Positions 1 to 8,685 of a stretch of DNA of 64,000 bases are shown here, piece by piece (the first letter of the stretch is position 1; each line of letters begins with the position of its first letter). Origin of the DNA: an uncultured Christensenella sp. (lineage in GTDB: Bacteria > Bacillota > Clostridia > Christensenellales > Borkfalkiaceae). Under the pieces are notes generated by a model. That model was not told the DNA's origin. It made no database searches and saw only the letters and a program-made list of their open reading frames with translations. The position numbers and the translations under genes were made by a program. The stretch covers positions 154,806 to 218,805 of the forward strand of contig CAJUHT010000001.1 of NCBI GenBank assembly GCA_910586035.1. The letters run 5' to 3'.

Positions 1-651
1 AAGCTTTTTAGCCGTTGCCACATAATCGCGCCCCGGTCCCGTAATTACGTCCACTTTCGGCACGCTTTCCGTTCCGTAAGCCATAGCGGCGATTGCCTGC
101 GCGCCGCCCATTTTAAAAACCCTGTCCACTCCGCACAGCGCCGCCGCAACAAGCACTTCCGCCCTGACCTTGCCATCCGCTTTCACGGGCGTTGCCATAA
201 TCAAGTTATTAACGCCTGCAATCTTTGCAGGCACCGCGTTCATAAGCACGGTTGACGGATATGCCGCCGTACCGCCGGGAACGTAAATGCCCGCGCTCTC
301 CACGGGCGTAAACTTTTGCCCGACAACTCTGTCGCCGCAGTTTATTTCAAACCCTTTACGCAACTGCTTGCTGTGAAAAAGTTTGATATTGTCAACGGAA
401 TTTTTAATTGTCTGTATAAGTTTGCCGTCAATTTCTTTAAAAGCTTCTTCAAATTCCTCCGCCTTAACTTCAAAGTCGTCGCAGACAAAGCCGTCGAACT
501 TTTCAGAGTATCTTTTCAGCGCGCCGTCTCCGTTTTTGCGCACTTCGGCTATTATTTCCTTTACCTTATCTTCAACGTTTCCGCATATTTCATCGCGCTC
601 GCCAAACAAAAATTTTGCCGACTGCCCCGAATATTTTATAATTTTAATCAT
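1..651 (-). CDS. hisD: Histidinol dehydrogenase, N-terminal half (cut by window edge)
   Basis: Catalyses the last two oxidations of histidine biosynthesis (histidinol to histidine, NAD-dependent, zinc enzyme, cytoplasm). The 217 codons read from ATG at 651 stay open to base 1; the family is usually about 430 residues, so roughly the N-terminal half is here. Visible family signatures are the segment with AGIYVPGG followed by AAYPSTVLMNAVPAK, then GGAQAIAAMAYG and VITGPGRDYV. The ATG lies inside the end of hisG, an 8-nt overlap (644-651), which implies translational coupling. It is the most distal visible gene of the yerC-hisZ-hisG-hisD run. The zinc and catalytic residues of the second half lie outside the window. 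Confidence 0.95.
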   Translation of the reverse strand, partial: MIKIIKYSGQSAKFLFGERDEICGNVEDKVKEIIAEVRKNGDGALKRYSEKFDGFVCDDFEVKAEEFEEAFKEIDGKLIQTIKNSVDNIKLFHSKQLRKGFEINCGDRVVGQKFTPVESAGIYVPGGTAAYPSTVLMNAVPAKIAGVNNLIMATPVKADGKVRAEVLVAAALCGVDRVFKMGGAQAIAAMAYGTESVPKVDVITGPGRDYVATAKKL

Positions 652-1273
652 AATTTTCAACCGCTTTAACCAATTTTTCGACTATTTCAATTATGGCGTT
701 TCCCTTAAATTTACAGGCTGATTTGTTGGCGATAACCCGCGCGCTTATTTCAAAAATTTTGTCTATAACCTGTAAATTATTTTCTTTTAAAGTCGTACCC
801 GTTTCGACTATGTCGACTATCACGTCGGATATTTTAAGCAAAGGAGCAAGTTCAATCGAACCGTTTAATTTAATTATTTCAATATCTCTTCCCGCTTCGC
901 CATAGTACTTTTCCGCAGTGTGTACAAACTTAGTGGCTACCCTCAGCGGCACGGAAGTATCGTCCTTAAAGTCCGCAGGCGCGGCAACGCACATCGAACA
1001 CTTGCCTATTTTTAAATCGGCAAGTTCGTATAAATCCGCGCCGTCCTCTTCAAGAATATCCTTCCCAGCAACCCCTATATCCGCGGCGCCGAGGCGCACG
1101 TAAGCGGCAACGTCGGAAGGTTTTACCCAAAAGTAATTTATTTCACCGCTTTGGTCGCTGAATATCAGCTTTCGGCTGTTTTTATCGAAATTATCGCACC
1201 TGTAACCGCATTTTGAAAGCAGATTTAAAACTTTTTCGCCCAGCCTGCCTTTAGGCAATGCAATTTTAATCAC
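644..1273 (-). CDS. hisG: ATP phosphoribosyltransferase catalytic subunit, short form
   Basis: First enzyme of histidine biosynthesis: joins ATP and PRPP to give phosphoribosyl-ATP. I chose the GTG start at 1273 because AAGGAG lies 6 nt upstream and the protein then begins VIKIALPKGRLGEKVL, the normal N-terminus of the family; longer openings upstream lie inside hisZ. At 209 residues it is the short form, which lacks the C-terminal regulatory domain and needs HisZ for activity and feedback. The phosphate-binding stretch IVDIVETGTTLKEN is present. hisZ ends 11 nt upstream and hisD overlaps the 3' end, so the three genes are probably one transcript. Confidence 0.96.
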   Translation of the reverse strand: MIKIALPKGRLGEKVLNLLSKCGYRCDNFDKNSRKLIFSDQSGEINYFWVKPSDVAAYVRLGAADIGVAGKDILEEDGADLYELADLKIGKCSMCVAAPADFKDDTSVPLRVATKFVHTAEKYYGEAGRDIEIIKLNGSIELAPLLKISDVIVDIVETGTTLKENNLQVIDKIFEISARVIANKSACKFKGNAIIEIVEKLVKAVENYD

Positions 1274-1284
1274 TTTAAACTCCT

Positions 1285-2325
1285 TTACGGCTTGTTTGCA
1301 TTGCCGTTGGAAACGTAAACTACCTTGCCGCTTTCCGCAACTTGTTGCGCCCTCATCAAAGCGGAAGCAACGTCGTTGCCGTCTGATACGATTACGCAAT
1401 CTATCGGGCGCTCGTCCTTTATCAGATACCGCTCTATTTCTCCGAGATAGAGCGCGAACCCAATCGCGCCTCCGCTCTTGCCCAATTTTTGTAGAAGTTT
1501 ATCGTATCTGCCGCCCGAAAGCACCCTGTGCGGGATGCCCTTTATATATCCGTTATAGATGAAGCCGTTGTAATAATCGGCGTTTGCCGTAGCGGAAAAA
1601 TCGATATTGATTTTATCGCCGAAACCGCATTTTTCAGCAATTTCAAGTAGTTGAGCAAGTTCGTTTACCGCCGTAAGCATTTTACCGTTCAAACAAATAC
1701 TTTTTGCTTCGGATATATATTCACGTGCGTTACCGCGAAAGTTCAAAGCGAATTCAAAAGCCTTTATAAACTTTTCCGAATACCCTTTTTCCTGCGCCAG
1801 CTTAATAAAATCGTGAAAATTTTTAGTTTGCAGGTATTCCGTTAGCGGTTGTCCGTCCGCCGCATAACTTTCGAACAGCCCCTCTATAAAAGCCATATGA
1901 GAAATATCGAGCGCATAGTCCGCGCTTATAACGGACAGTGTTTTACAAATAATAAAAGTAAGTTCAGCAACGTCGGTTAAACTTATATTTCCCGCAAATT
2001 CAACTCCCGTCTGCGCAATTTCCTTAAAGTTGTTGCCACCCGCCGACGGTCGGTAAACGTTTTCGTTATAAAAGTACTTTTGGGTTTGCCCTTGCAAAGA
2101 AGCGCAGTGCTTTATAAGCGAAAGAGTTATATCGGGACGCATCGCCATAAGTTTGCCGTTTAAATCGGTAAAAGTTATAACGTTTTTATTTATAAGGAAA
2201 TCTTTGTTATCGCGGTACAGCGCATACTCTTCGAAGCGACCGGGTTTGTATCTTTGGTACCCGTATCCCCTGTAAAGCGCAAACAGCTCTTCCGTAATAT
2301 TTTCTTCACGTTTTTCAATCGTCAT
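1285..2325 (-). CDS. hisZ: ATP phosphoribosyltransferase regulatory subunit HisZ
   Basis: HisZ is a class II histidyl-tRNA-synthetase-like protein without aminoacylation activity; it forms a hetero-octamer with short-form HisG and carries the histidine feedback site. I start it at ATG 2325 (MTIEKREENITEELFALY), giving 346 residues; longer openings have no support and run into yerC. HisRS-like motifs are visible: RPDITLSLIKH (motif 2 region), YFYNENVYRP, and GGRYDKLL near the C-terminus. It overlaps the end of yerC by 11 nt (2315-2325) and has no clear ribosome site of its own, so translation is probably coupled to yerC. Confidence 0.93.
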   Translation of the reverse strand: MTIEKREENITEELFALYRGYGYQRYKPGRFEEYALYRDNKDFLINKNVITFTDLNGKLMAMRPDITLSLIKHCASLQGQTQKYFYNENVYRPSAGGNNFKEIAQTGVEFAGNISLTDVAELTFIICKTLSVISADYALDISHMAFIEGLFESYAADGQPLTEYLQTKNFHDFIKLAQEKGYSEKFIKAFEFALNFRGNAREYISEAKSICLNGKMLTAVNELAQLLEIAEKCGFGDKINIDFSATANADYYNGFIYNGYIKGIPHRVLSGGRYDKLLQKLGKSGGAIGFALYLGEIERYLIKDERPIDCVIVSDGNDVASALMRAQQVAESGKVVYVSNGNANKP

Positions 2326-2611
2326 TTTTGTCGCGCCCGTTGTAATCGATAAACTTTTTATATCCGCCGCTACCGTGAGTAATTGCCCGCGAAATTCTCG
2401 ATAGCGTAGTGCTTGAAATATCCGTTTCGGCAATTATCTCGTTATAGGTCCAGCCCTCCAAAAACAGTTTTGCCGCATATGCGCGTTGAGCAAACTGCTC
2501 CACCTCCTTATAGGTGCACAAATCGTCCAAAAGAGCTTTGCAGTCCTCAACCGTTTCAACCTTAATAATCGCTTCGTACAAATCGTTAATATGTTTTTCG
2601 ATATTCTTCAT
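2315..2611 (-). CDS. yerC: TrpR-like regulator of the YerC/YecD family, probable histidine-operon repressor
   Basis: A 98-residue helical protein with a Trp-repressor-type helix-turn-helix (TYNEIIAETDISSTTLSRISRAI, roughly residues 56-77) preceded by the helical segment LLDDLCTYKEVEQFAQR typical of the YerC/YecD family. From comparative genomics this family is regarded as the histidine regulator (HisR) of many Firmicutes; that is recalled knowledge, not shown here. Its place as first gene before hisZ-hisG-hisD agrees. The start has an AGAGG site five bases upstream. A palindrome at 2642-2661 covers the -35 box of its promoter and is a candidate operator. Confidence 0.9.
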   Translation of the reverse strand: MKNIEKHINDLYEAIIKVETVEDCKALLDDLCTYKEVEQFAQRAYAAKLFLEGWTYNEIIAETDISSTTLSRISRAITHGSGGYKKFIDYNGRDKNDD

Positions 2612-2629
2612 TACGTACCTCTTATTATC

Positions 2630-2658
2630 AGTATACTTTATCGCTTTACAGAAGTAAA
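2630..2658 (-). promoter_or_regulatory. Promoter of the yerC-his operon
   Basis: On the minus strand, TTTACT (2658-2653) and TATACT (2635-2630) are separated by exactly 17 bp. Transcription would start about 10 nt before the yerC ATG, leaving a very short leader with the AGAGG ribosome site. A second possible promoter, TTGACA (2734-2729) with TATAGT (2712-2707), lies upstream, but its transcript would begin at the terminator hairpin 2669-2701. Confidence 0.6.
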
Positions 2659-2661
2659 GTG
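2642..2661. promoter_or_regulatory. Palindromic operator candidate over the yerC promoter
   Basis: CGCTTTAC and GTAAAGTG form an 8-bp inverted repeat (one G/T mismatch) around a 4-base centre. It covers the -35 hexamer and the start of the spacer of the yerC promoter. A site of this shape and position suits repression by a dimeric TrpR-like protein, so autorepression by YerC is the simplest reading; this is inference. Confidence 0.5.
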
Positions 2662-2668
2662 ATTTGAT

Positions 2669-2701
2669 AAAAAAATTTGCGGAAATTTTAACTTTTCCGC
2701 A
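2669..2701 (-). terminator. Rho-independent terminator after the hisJ-like gene
   Basis: Minus-strand stem TGCGGAAA / TTTCCGCA (2701-2694 and 2685-2678) with an 8-nt loop, followed by a run of seven T (2675-2669). It ends the long upstream operon before the separate yerC-his unit. Confidence 0.75.
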
Positions 2702-2735
2702 GTAAAACTATATTTACACAATAAATCTTGTCAAA

Positions 2736-3536
2736 TTATACTAAATACGGAACGGGCTTTCTCTTTTCATAATAAAAAAGCCTTTTAACTCCTCGCCTAT
2801 TCAAATAGTCTTTTAACTTTGCGCCCTTATTTAAAAATGCCGAAACACTGTGAGCGTCGCTTCCAAAGCTAAGCTTTTCGCCGCCAAGCTCCAAATATCT
2901 GTCGACAACGTCGCAGTCGGGCAAAAATTGCGAGCCCGATTTACCCGTAGACGAGTTTATTTCAAGGCACTTATCCCTTGCAATTATTTCTTTAAGAATT
3001 TCGTCTAAAATATCGCTAAAATCTTTATAATGAATAGTTGCGCCGCTTTCCGTTCGGTAGCGCGATACGTAGCCGATATGCCCGATTATTTGAAAATCGT
3101 AGTCGGCTTTAACGCTTTCCAACACCGCTTCAAAATAATCGAAGTAATTTTCGCGCAGGGTTTTGCCTCTGAAAAACCCGTCGTGAAAGCAGTCGCCCCT
3201 GTTGGGCAAAGTATGCACGCTGTTTATGATATAGTCAAAATCAAACTTGTCAATTAGCTTTTTGTACTCGTCTACGGCAAAATCGCGGTAGCCGAATTCT
3301 ATGCCTTTAAGCAGTTTAACGTTGCCGCTCCGTTGTTTCAGCCCGTCCAAATAAGCCGTGTAGGCGGCAATATCCGTTTCGGGAATATCCGCGCCGTCAA
3401 CGTATGCGTCGTAGTCGTAGTGTTCGGAAAAACCGAGCGCAGACACGCCGCACTCTTTTGCTTTTTCTATATAGTTTTCCATAGCCTCGCGGCTGTCAAA
3501 CGAAAACCGCGTGTGGAGGTGCAAATCGACAAGCAT
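2736..3536 (-). CDS. Histidinol-phosphatase-like PHP-family phosphoesterase
   Basis: PHP-superfamily metal-dependent hydrolase of 266 residues. Metal-binding signatures are DLHLHTRFSFD at the N-terminus, GFSEHYD, the Glu of KGIEFGY, INSVHTLPN, IGHIGYVSRY, and SDAHS near the C-terminus. The pattern fits monofunctional histidinol-phosphate phosphatase of the HisJ/HisK type, which removes phosphate from histidinol phosphate just before the HisD step. Its position just upstream of yerC-hisZGD supports this, though a terminator and separate promoter lie between them. It begins directly after the rpiB stop codon, so it is in the same transcript as rpiB. Substrate cannot be proven from sequence, so no symbol is given. 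Confidence 0.82.
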   Translation of the reverse strand: MLVDLHLHTRFSFDSREAMENYIEKAKECGVSALGFSEHYDYDAYVDGADIPETDIAAYTAYLDGLKQRSGNVKLLKGIEFGYRDFAVDEYKKLIDKFDFDYIINSVHTLPNRGDCFHDGFFRGKTLRENYFDYFEAVLESVKADYDFQIIGHIGYVSRYRTESGATIHYKDFSDILDEILKEIIARDKCLEINSSTGKSGSQFLPDCDVVDRYLELGGEKLSFGSDAHSVSAFLNKGAKLKDYLNRRGVKRLFYYEKRKPVPYLV

Positions 3537-3986
3537 TTATTTACCGTACTTTTTCTCGATATCGCCAATCTTGTTTACCCTTCTCTCGTGCCTGCCGCCC
3601 TCGAACTGAGTAGTTAAAAACGTTTCGGCAATTTCGAGCGCGTAACCCGTTCCCACAACCTTTTCACCCATAGCCAACACGTTGGAATTGTTGTGCAGGC
3701 GGGTATATTTTGCGCAGTAAACGTCGTGGCAGTGCGCGCAACGCACCCCGGGCACCTTGTTAGCCACTATGGAAACGCCTATACCCGTAGAGCAAATGAG
3801 TATTCCCCTGTCGCATTCGCCGTTTGCAACGGCTTCCGCCGCGGGCAATGCGTAATCGGGATAATCGCAACTGTCGGTCGTATTTGTGCCAAAGTCGACA
3901 AACTCGTAGCCGTTTTCTTTAAGATAATTTATAATCGCATTTTTTAAATTGAGACCGCCGTGGTCGCAGGCAAGCGCTATTTTCAT
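3537..3986 (-). CDS. rpiB: Ribose-5-phosphate isomerase B
   Basis: Interconverts ribose 5-phosphate and ribulose 5-phosphate in the pentose phosphate pathway. The 149-residue length is standard for RpiB/LacAB. Visible are the N-terminal ALACDHGG loop, the active-site cysteine Cys65 in ILICSTGIGVSIVANKVPGVRCA, and HNNSNVLAMG. RpiB also feeds PRPP supply, which suits a neighbourhood with histidine genes. It lies 4 nt after the ywlE-like gene. A sugar-isomerase relative of the LacAB group is possible, but the CSTGIG and HNN motifs favour RpiB. Confidence 0.92.
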   Translation of the reverse strand: MKIALACDHGGLNLKNAIINYLKENGYEFVDFGTNTTDSCDYPDYALPAAEAVANGECDRGILICSTGIGVSIVANKVPGVRCAHCHDVYCAKYTRLHNNSNVLAMGEKVVGTGYALEIAETFLTTQFEGGRHERRVNKIGDIEKKYGK

Positions 3987-3990
3987 AACA

Positions 3991-4437
3991 TTACTCCTCG
4001 TATTTTAAAATAAATTCTTCTATTATCGTTGTGCACGCCTGAAAAATCAGGTCGCGCGTGATTCGGTAAGCCTCTATTGAGAAGCCGTAAGGGTCGGGCA
4101 CGTCAAAACCGCACAAGTCCTTAACGCTTCTTACGTTGCCGCGCTCTCCGAAAAGCTGTTTTTGGCTCTCCGTCATTGTAACGACAAGCACGCTACTATC
4201 AACAATATTTTCGGTGAGTTGTTTCGGCTTAAAGTTTTCGAAAGCAATGCCGATTTCAGTAAGCGCCAAGCGCGAATTTTCACTAATCGTACCGCCCACG
4301 TCGGCGTTGAGCCCGCGCGAAGCCACGTCCCACCATTTAATTTTTCTTTTCTTTATTTCCGCGCGCAAAACCGCTTCCGCCATAGGACTTCGGCAAGTAT
4401 TGCCCGTGCAGATAAAAAGTATTCTTCTGCGTTTCAT
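3991..4437 (-). CDS. ywlE: Low-molecular-weight phosphatase, protein-arginine-phosphatase type (YwlE-like)
   Basis: Cysteine phosphatase of the low-molecular-weight PTP fold, 148 residues. The P-loop is CTGNTCRSPMAEA with nucleophile Cys10 and Arg16; the Thr at position 14 matches the residue that gives YwlE enzymes preference for phosphoarginine. The general acid is in DPYGFS. In Bacillus YwlE reverses McsB arginine phosphorylation; no mcsB is in this window. I chose ATG 4437, 2 nt after the sua5 stop; a longer TTG opening at 4449 overlaps sua5. The ywlC-ywlE-rpiB order is the conserved Firmicutes arrangement. Confidence 0.88.
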   Translation of the reverse strand: MKRRRILFICTGNTCRSPMAEAVLRAEIKKRKIKWWDVASRGLNADVGGTISENSRLALTEIGIAFENFKPKQLTENIVDSSVLVVTMTESQKQLFGERGNVRSVKDLCGFDVPDPYGFSIEAYRITRDLIFQACTTIIEEFILKYEE

Positions 4438-4439
4438 AT

Positions 4440-5429
4440 TCAGCCGCAAGCCTTTCTCAATCTGTTCATAACGCCCACCATAATGCCGTCCTGCTTTAAA
4501 GGGGCTACGGCAATGATGATATCTGCGAAAGTTTCGCCCTCGCGCAGTTTATCGTACAGATTGCAGGCAATCTCCCTTTCGGTTTCTCCCAAATTCAAAA
4601 TGCAGGAACAGTCGCAACCGCGCGCAACCTGACTGTCGCAAAGCAACGCCACGCGCACGCCTTTATTTTGCTTTTCCCTGTACAGAGCGTAAGCCTTTTC
4701 CCTGTCGTTATAATCAAACAAAACGGTCTGACAACGCGGAGAATAGTGCTTATATTTCATACCGGGCGAACGCACGCGTTCACCGTCCTTCATCACGTAC
4801 TCATCGCATTCGCCGACAACCGCGGCAACCATTTCCCTTGTAACTAATCCGCTCCGCAAAATGCAGGGCACGTTGCCCGTGCAGTCCAAAACGGTGCTTT
4901 CAATACCGCCCGAACATTTTCCGCCGTCTAAAATCAACGGAATTTTACCGTTCAAATCGTCAAAAACGTGCTCCGCCGAAACGGGACTGACGTGCTTTGA
5001 AACGTTTGCGCTGGGCGCAGCAAGCGGAAGATTGACGTACTTTAAAAATTTCTGTGCACCCGAATGAGAAGGTATGCGCACGGCAAGCGTGTCCATTCCG
5101 CAGGAAACAGCCGAGCTTACGGATTTTTTACTCTTATAAACCATAGTAAGCGGACCGGGCAGAAAAGCTTCCGCCAAAAGCTTGCTATACTGCGGTTGGG
5201 CGCTAACAAGAGAGGAAATATCGTAATCTCTGTGCAAGTGAACAATCAAAGGATTGTCGTTAGGGCGCCCTTTAATTTTAAAAATGCTTTCAACGGCTTT
5301 GCCGTCGTAGGCGTTAGCCGCCAGCCCGTACACAGTTTCCGTAGGAAACGCAACCACGCCGCCGTTTAAAATTATTTCTTTCGCCAACGCCAAAGAATTT
5401 TCGTCAATAGGTAAAATTTGCGTAACCAT
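4440..5429 (-). CDS. ywlC: L-threonylcarbamoyladenylate synthase (Sua5/YwlC)
   Basis: Makes threonylcarbamoyl-AMP from threonine, bicarbonate and ATP, the first step of t6A formation at position 37 of ANN-decoding tRNAs. At 329 residues it is the two-domain Sua5 type: an N-terminal YrdC domain (VVAFPTETVYGLAANAYD, then KGRPNDNPLIVHL) and a C-terminal Sua5 domain after about residue 210, linked by RSPGMKYKHYSPR. The SANVSKHVSP segment is the usual nucleotide site. It starts 5 nt after the dnaB stop and is followed closely by ywlE. Confidence 0.94.
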   Translation of the reverse strand: MVTQILPIDENSLALAKEIILNGGVVAFPTETVYGLAANAYDGKAVESIFKIKGRPNDNPLIVHLHRDYDISSLVSAQPQYSKLLAEAFLPGPLTMVYKSKKSVSSAVSCGMDTLAVRIPSHSGAQKFLKYVNLPLAAPSANVSKHVSPVSAEHVFDDLNGKIPLILDGGKCSGGIESTVLDCTGNVPCILRSGLVTREMVAAVVGECDEYVMKDGERVRSPGMKYKHYSPRCQTVLFDYNDREKAYALYREKQNKGVRVALLCDSQVARGCDCSCILNLGETEREIACNLYDKLREGETFADIIIAVAPLKQDGIMVGVMNRLRKACG

Positions 5430-5434
5430 ATTAT

Positions 5435-6892
5435 TTAAAACGGAGGGTTTTCATCATCCGAAAACATTACGCTGCCGTCCGTTTCCTCCGCAGGCGGCGC
5501 ATATTCGGGCGCGGGCGAAGTATCGTAAACGGGCTCCTCGATTCCGTCGTCGGGTTCGGGATTGACAAACTTTGTAAGTTCGCCCTTAAAGCGCAATTTA
5601 ATTCTGTCAAGTCCGCCGTTCCTGTGCTTGGCGATAATCAGGTCCGCCATTCCCTTTACGATATTGCCCTTTTTCAACTCCTCTTCCGTAGCGCCTACGT
5701 CGGGACGGTTGATAAACATAACTATATCGGCGTCCTGCTCAATCGCGCCCGATTCACGCAGGTCGGAAAGCTGAGGCTCCTTGCTCTGCATACGCCTTAA
5801 CTGTGAAAGAGCGATTACGGGAACGTCGAGTTCCTTAGCCATTATTTTCAGCTCCCTCGTAATATCCGCTACTTCCTGCGTTCTGTTTTGTTCGGCGTTC
5901 TTTTTGCCGCTTGACATAAGCTGGATATAGTCAATCATAATGAGGTCGAGCTGACCGTTGTTTTTGGACTTTATGCGCCTGCACTTGGATAAAATTTCAG
6001 CGGGGGTAACGCGCGAAGAATCGTCAATATAAATTCTGCTCTTGCGCATCTTTTCCGAAGCTTTGGTAAGTTTTTTCCAATCGTTGGGCTGTAATTTGCC
6101 GGAAAGCGCGTCGGACATAGATACGCCCGCAAAACCGCACATAACCCTTTGGATAATCTGCACTTCGGGCATTTCGAGCGAAAAAACGGCGCAAACTTTG
6201 TCGTTGTTGAGCGCGGCGTTTTCTACAATATTCATCGCCAGCGAAGTTTTACCCATACCGGGACGGGCGGCAAGTACTATTAAATCGGACTTCTGCAAGC
6301 CGTTAGTCAGCCTGTCAAATTTAATCAGCCCCGTCTGAACGCCGCGGAAAGCGTCTTTGTTTTCGCAAAGTTTTTGAAACTTGGAAAGCACGGCGTCTAT
6401 GCCGTCGCTCTCCCTTATGTCCTTGACCGAAGAGGAATCGTTCGTTTTGGAAATATCGTAAACGAGTTCTTCCGCATACTGAACGCTTTTAAGGTTGTCG
6501 TCGCTTGTCCTTGCAAACTTTATTATTTCCTGCGCCGACCTTATAAGCTTTCTGTTTACTGAATCGCGCCTGATTATATCAAAATAATGGCTGTAATTTG
6601 CCGACGAGGGCGTAACCTGCGTAAGCTCGGTCAAGTATGTGAGCCCGCCGCACTTTTCCAAATTGCCCTCCGTTTCGAGCTTGTCGGCAAGCGTAACCAA
6701 ATCGAGCGGTTTATGCTCGTGATAGACAAGCTTCATCGCCGAATGTATAAGCTGGTGAGATTCCTGATAAAAATCGTCCTCCGTAACCTTTTCCAAAACG
6801 TCGGAAAGAATTTGATTATCAATCAGCATACAGCCCAAAAGCGCTTGCTCCGCATCTAAATTATTGGGTAAAACAGTATTTTTGTCTGACAT
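5435..6892 (-). CDS. dnaB: Replicative DNA helicase
   Basis: Hexameric replicative helicase of 485 residues. The N-terminal DnaB domain spans roughly 1-110 (LPNNLDAEQALLGCML). The RecA-like ATPase shows Walker A ARPGMGKTSLAMN, the helicase motif FSLEMP, Walker B LDLIMIDYIQLM and LSQLRR near the sensor region, then DLRESGAIEQDAD. The C-terminus has an acidic tail ending FSDDENPPF. It lies between pepF (6 nt upstream) and sua5 (5 nt downstream), so it is probably cotranscribed with them. Its likely loader proteins are encoded on the plus strand at 12879-14889. Confidence 0.97.
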   Translation of the reverse strand: MSDKNTVLPNNLDAEQALLGCMLIDNQILSDVLEKVTEDDFYQESHQLIHSAMKLVYHEHKPLDLVTLADKLETEGNLEKCGGLTYLTELTQVTPSSANYSHYFDIIRRDSVNRKLIRSAQEIIKFARTSDDNLKSVQYAEELVYDISKTNDSSSVKDIRESDGIDAVLSKFQKLCENKDAFRGVQTGLIKFDRLTNGLQKSDLIVLAARPGMGKTSLAMNIVENAALNNDKVCAVFSLEMPEVQIIQRVMCGFAGVSMSDALSGKLQPNDWKKLTKASEKMRKSRIYIDDSSRVTPAEILSKCRRIKSKNNGQLDLIMIDYIQLMSSGKKNAEQNRTQEVADITRELKIMAKELDVPVIALSQLRRMQSKEPQLSDLRESGAIEQDADIVMFINRPDVGATEEELKKGNIVKGMADLIIAKHRNGGLDRIKLRFKGELTKFVNPEPDDGIEEPVYDTSPAPEYAPPAEETDGSVMFSDDENPPF

Positions 6893-6898
6893 AGTACT

Positions 6899-8674
6899 TT
6901 ATATTTCCATCAATTTCTCAAATTCGAGCAGTGTATTCTCAAATTCTTTCATTGCAAACTCGAAAGGCGCGCTTTCTTCAAGGTTTACACCCGCAAGTTT
7001 TAAAAGAGATACGGGGTCTGTGGAAGAACCGCCCGAAAGGAATTTAAAATAGTTTTTAACCGCCTTATCACCCTGCGTCAAAATGGCGTTAGCTATATTT
7101 ATTGCCGAAATTATTCCCGTGGAATATTTGTATACGTAGAACGAAGAATAGAAATGAGGTATTCTGCACCACTCGGTAGAAATTTCGTAGTCGTGTTCAA
7201 TCGCGTCTCCGTAATACTTTTTACCTATCTTCGCATACGTTTCGCACAGGTTTTCTCTCGTTAATGGATTGCCCTCTTCAACCATTTTGTGCGCCTGATA
7301 TTCAAATTCGGCAAACATAGTCTGTCTGTGCAAAGTTGCGCGGATGGAATCGAGGTAGTAATTTAATAGATATTTTTTAAGATTGACATCTTCCGCCTTG
7401 CTTACCATATATTTTAACAACAGCACTTCGTTTACCGTGCTTGCCACTTCCGCAACAAAAATTTTGTAGTCGCTCTTGGCGTACGGCTGATTTTTTTGCG
7501 AGAAATATGTGTGAAGCGAATGCCCCATTTCGTGGGCGATTGTAAATATGTCGTTTAAAGTAGGCTGGTAGTTGAGTAAGACAAACGGATGTAAGCCGTA
7601 AACGCCCGCGGAATACGCGCCGCTCCTCTTGCCTTCCGTTTCCTCAACGTCTAACCATCTCTCTTCGTATCCGCGCTTTAATAGCGACTGATATTCTTCG
7701 CCGAGCGCGGCAAGCCCCTCGACGACGTACCCGTAAGCTTTATCGTAGGGCATACTTATCTTTGCGTTTTCGACAAGCGGAGCGTAAATGTCGTAAAAAT
7801 ACATCTTATCATAGCCCAAAATCTTCTTGCGGTCGGCAATATAGCGATGCATAACGGAGCAGTTTTTAGTTACGCTGTCCAAGAGATTTTCGTATACCTT
7901 TTTACTTACGTCCTCGGAAAACAGAGCGTGCGCAAGGCAACTGTCAAAGTTGTATACCCTGCTCAAAAACACGTCCTTTTTTACGTTGCCGTAATAGTTT
8001 GCCGTAATCGTATTAAGCAAGCCGATATACGCCGCGTAATATTTTTTGTATGCCTCCTTTCGCTTTTCCCTGTCGGAAGAGTGCAGTATAAGTCCGTACA
8101 AGCCGTGTGAAAGTTTGCGCTTTTCACCATCGAATTCCATTTCGGGCAAAGGCAGGTCGGCATTGTCAACCATTGCAAATATATCGCTGAACGAACCGAG
8201 CGTTTCGCTTGCCAAAGCAACGAGTTTTTCCTCTTTTTCGCTTACGACGTGCGCCCTGCGCTTTATGAGGAGTTTAATCTGATAATCGTAGTCGGAAAAA
8301 TCTTTGTCCTTTACAAGCGATTGCAGATATTTCTCGTCAAGAGAAGCCATCTCAGGCTCGAAGAAAGCCGTTGCGGTGCAATAGCGCGAATAAATCATAT
8401 CTATTTTACCGCTGTAAGCGTTGTACTTTGCAACCCTTGTGTCCTCGTCGCGCTTCAAATTGGCGTAAACAGCAATATGCTCCAACTCTATCGTTAGACT
8501 GTCAAGCTCTTTCAAATAGCTCAAAAGCGTAGCTCTATCGCCGAGCTTGCCGGCGTACTTTGAAAAATCGAGCCTGCCGTACAATTCTTCCGCCTTTTTC
8601 TCCCAATCTTCGTCGCAGGAAAAAACGTCCTCAACCTTCCACTTATATTGAGTTTTAACTTCCTTTCTGTCCAT
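6899..8674 (-). CDS. pepF: Oligoendopeptidase F (M3 family zinc peptidase)
   Basis: Cytoplasmic zinc metallopeptidase of 591 residues that cleaves short peptides. The HEXXH zinc site is HEMGH at residues 381-385, within FTIAHEMGHSLHTYFS; the third ligand Glu lies downstream in FVAEVASTVNEVLL. Length and the N-terminal YKWKVEDVFSCDEDWE match PepF. The start has AAAGGAAA upstream. There is no signal peptide. It is followed by dnaB after 6 nt and preceded by the UPF0210 gene after 11 nt, so it probably belongs to the same long transcript. Confidence 0.95.
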   Translation of the reverse strand: MDRKEVKTQYKWKVEDVFSCDEDWEKKAEELYGRLDFSKYAGKLGDRATLLSYLKELDSLTIELEHIAVYANLKRDEDTRVAKYNAYSGKIDMIYSRYCTATAFFEPEMASLDEKYLQSLVKDKDFSDYDYQIKLLIKRRAHVVSEKEEKLVALASETLGSFSDIFAMVDNADLPLPEMEFDGEKRKLSHGLYGLILHSSDREKRKEAYKKYYAAYIGLLNTITANYYGNVKKDVFLSRVYNFDSCLAHALFSEDVSKKVYENLLDSVTKNCSVMHRYIADRKKILGYDKMYFYDIYAPLVENAKISMPYDKAYGYVVEGLAALGEEYQSLLKRGYEERWLDVEETEGKRSGAYSAGVYGLHPFVLLNYQPTLNDIFTIAHEMGHSLHTYFSQKNQPYAKSDYKIFVAEVASTVNEVLLLKYMVSKAEDVNLKKYLLNYYLDSIRATLHRQTMFAEFEYQAHKMVEEGNPLTRENLCETYAKIGKKYYGDAIEHDYEISTEWCRIPHFYSSFYVYKYSTGIISAINIANAILTQGDKAVKNYFKFLSGGSSTDPVSLLKLAGVNLEESAPFEFAMKEFENTLLEFEKLMEI

Positions 8675-8685
8675 AAATATTTCCT

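Noticed and set aside
2707..2734. TTGACA/TATAGT as the main yerC promoter
   Set aside because: Its transcript would begin at the terminator hairpin 2669-2701; the promoter at 2630-2658 is better placed.
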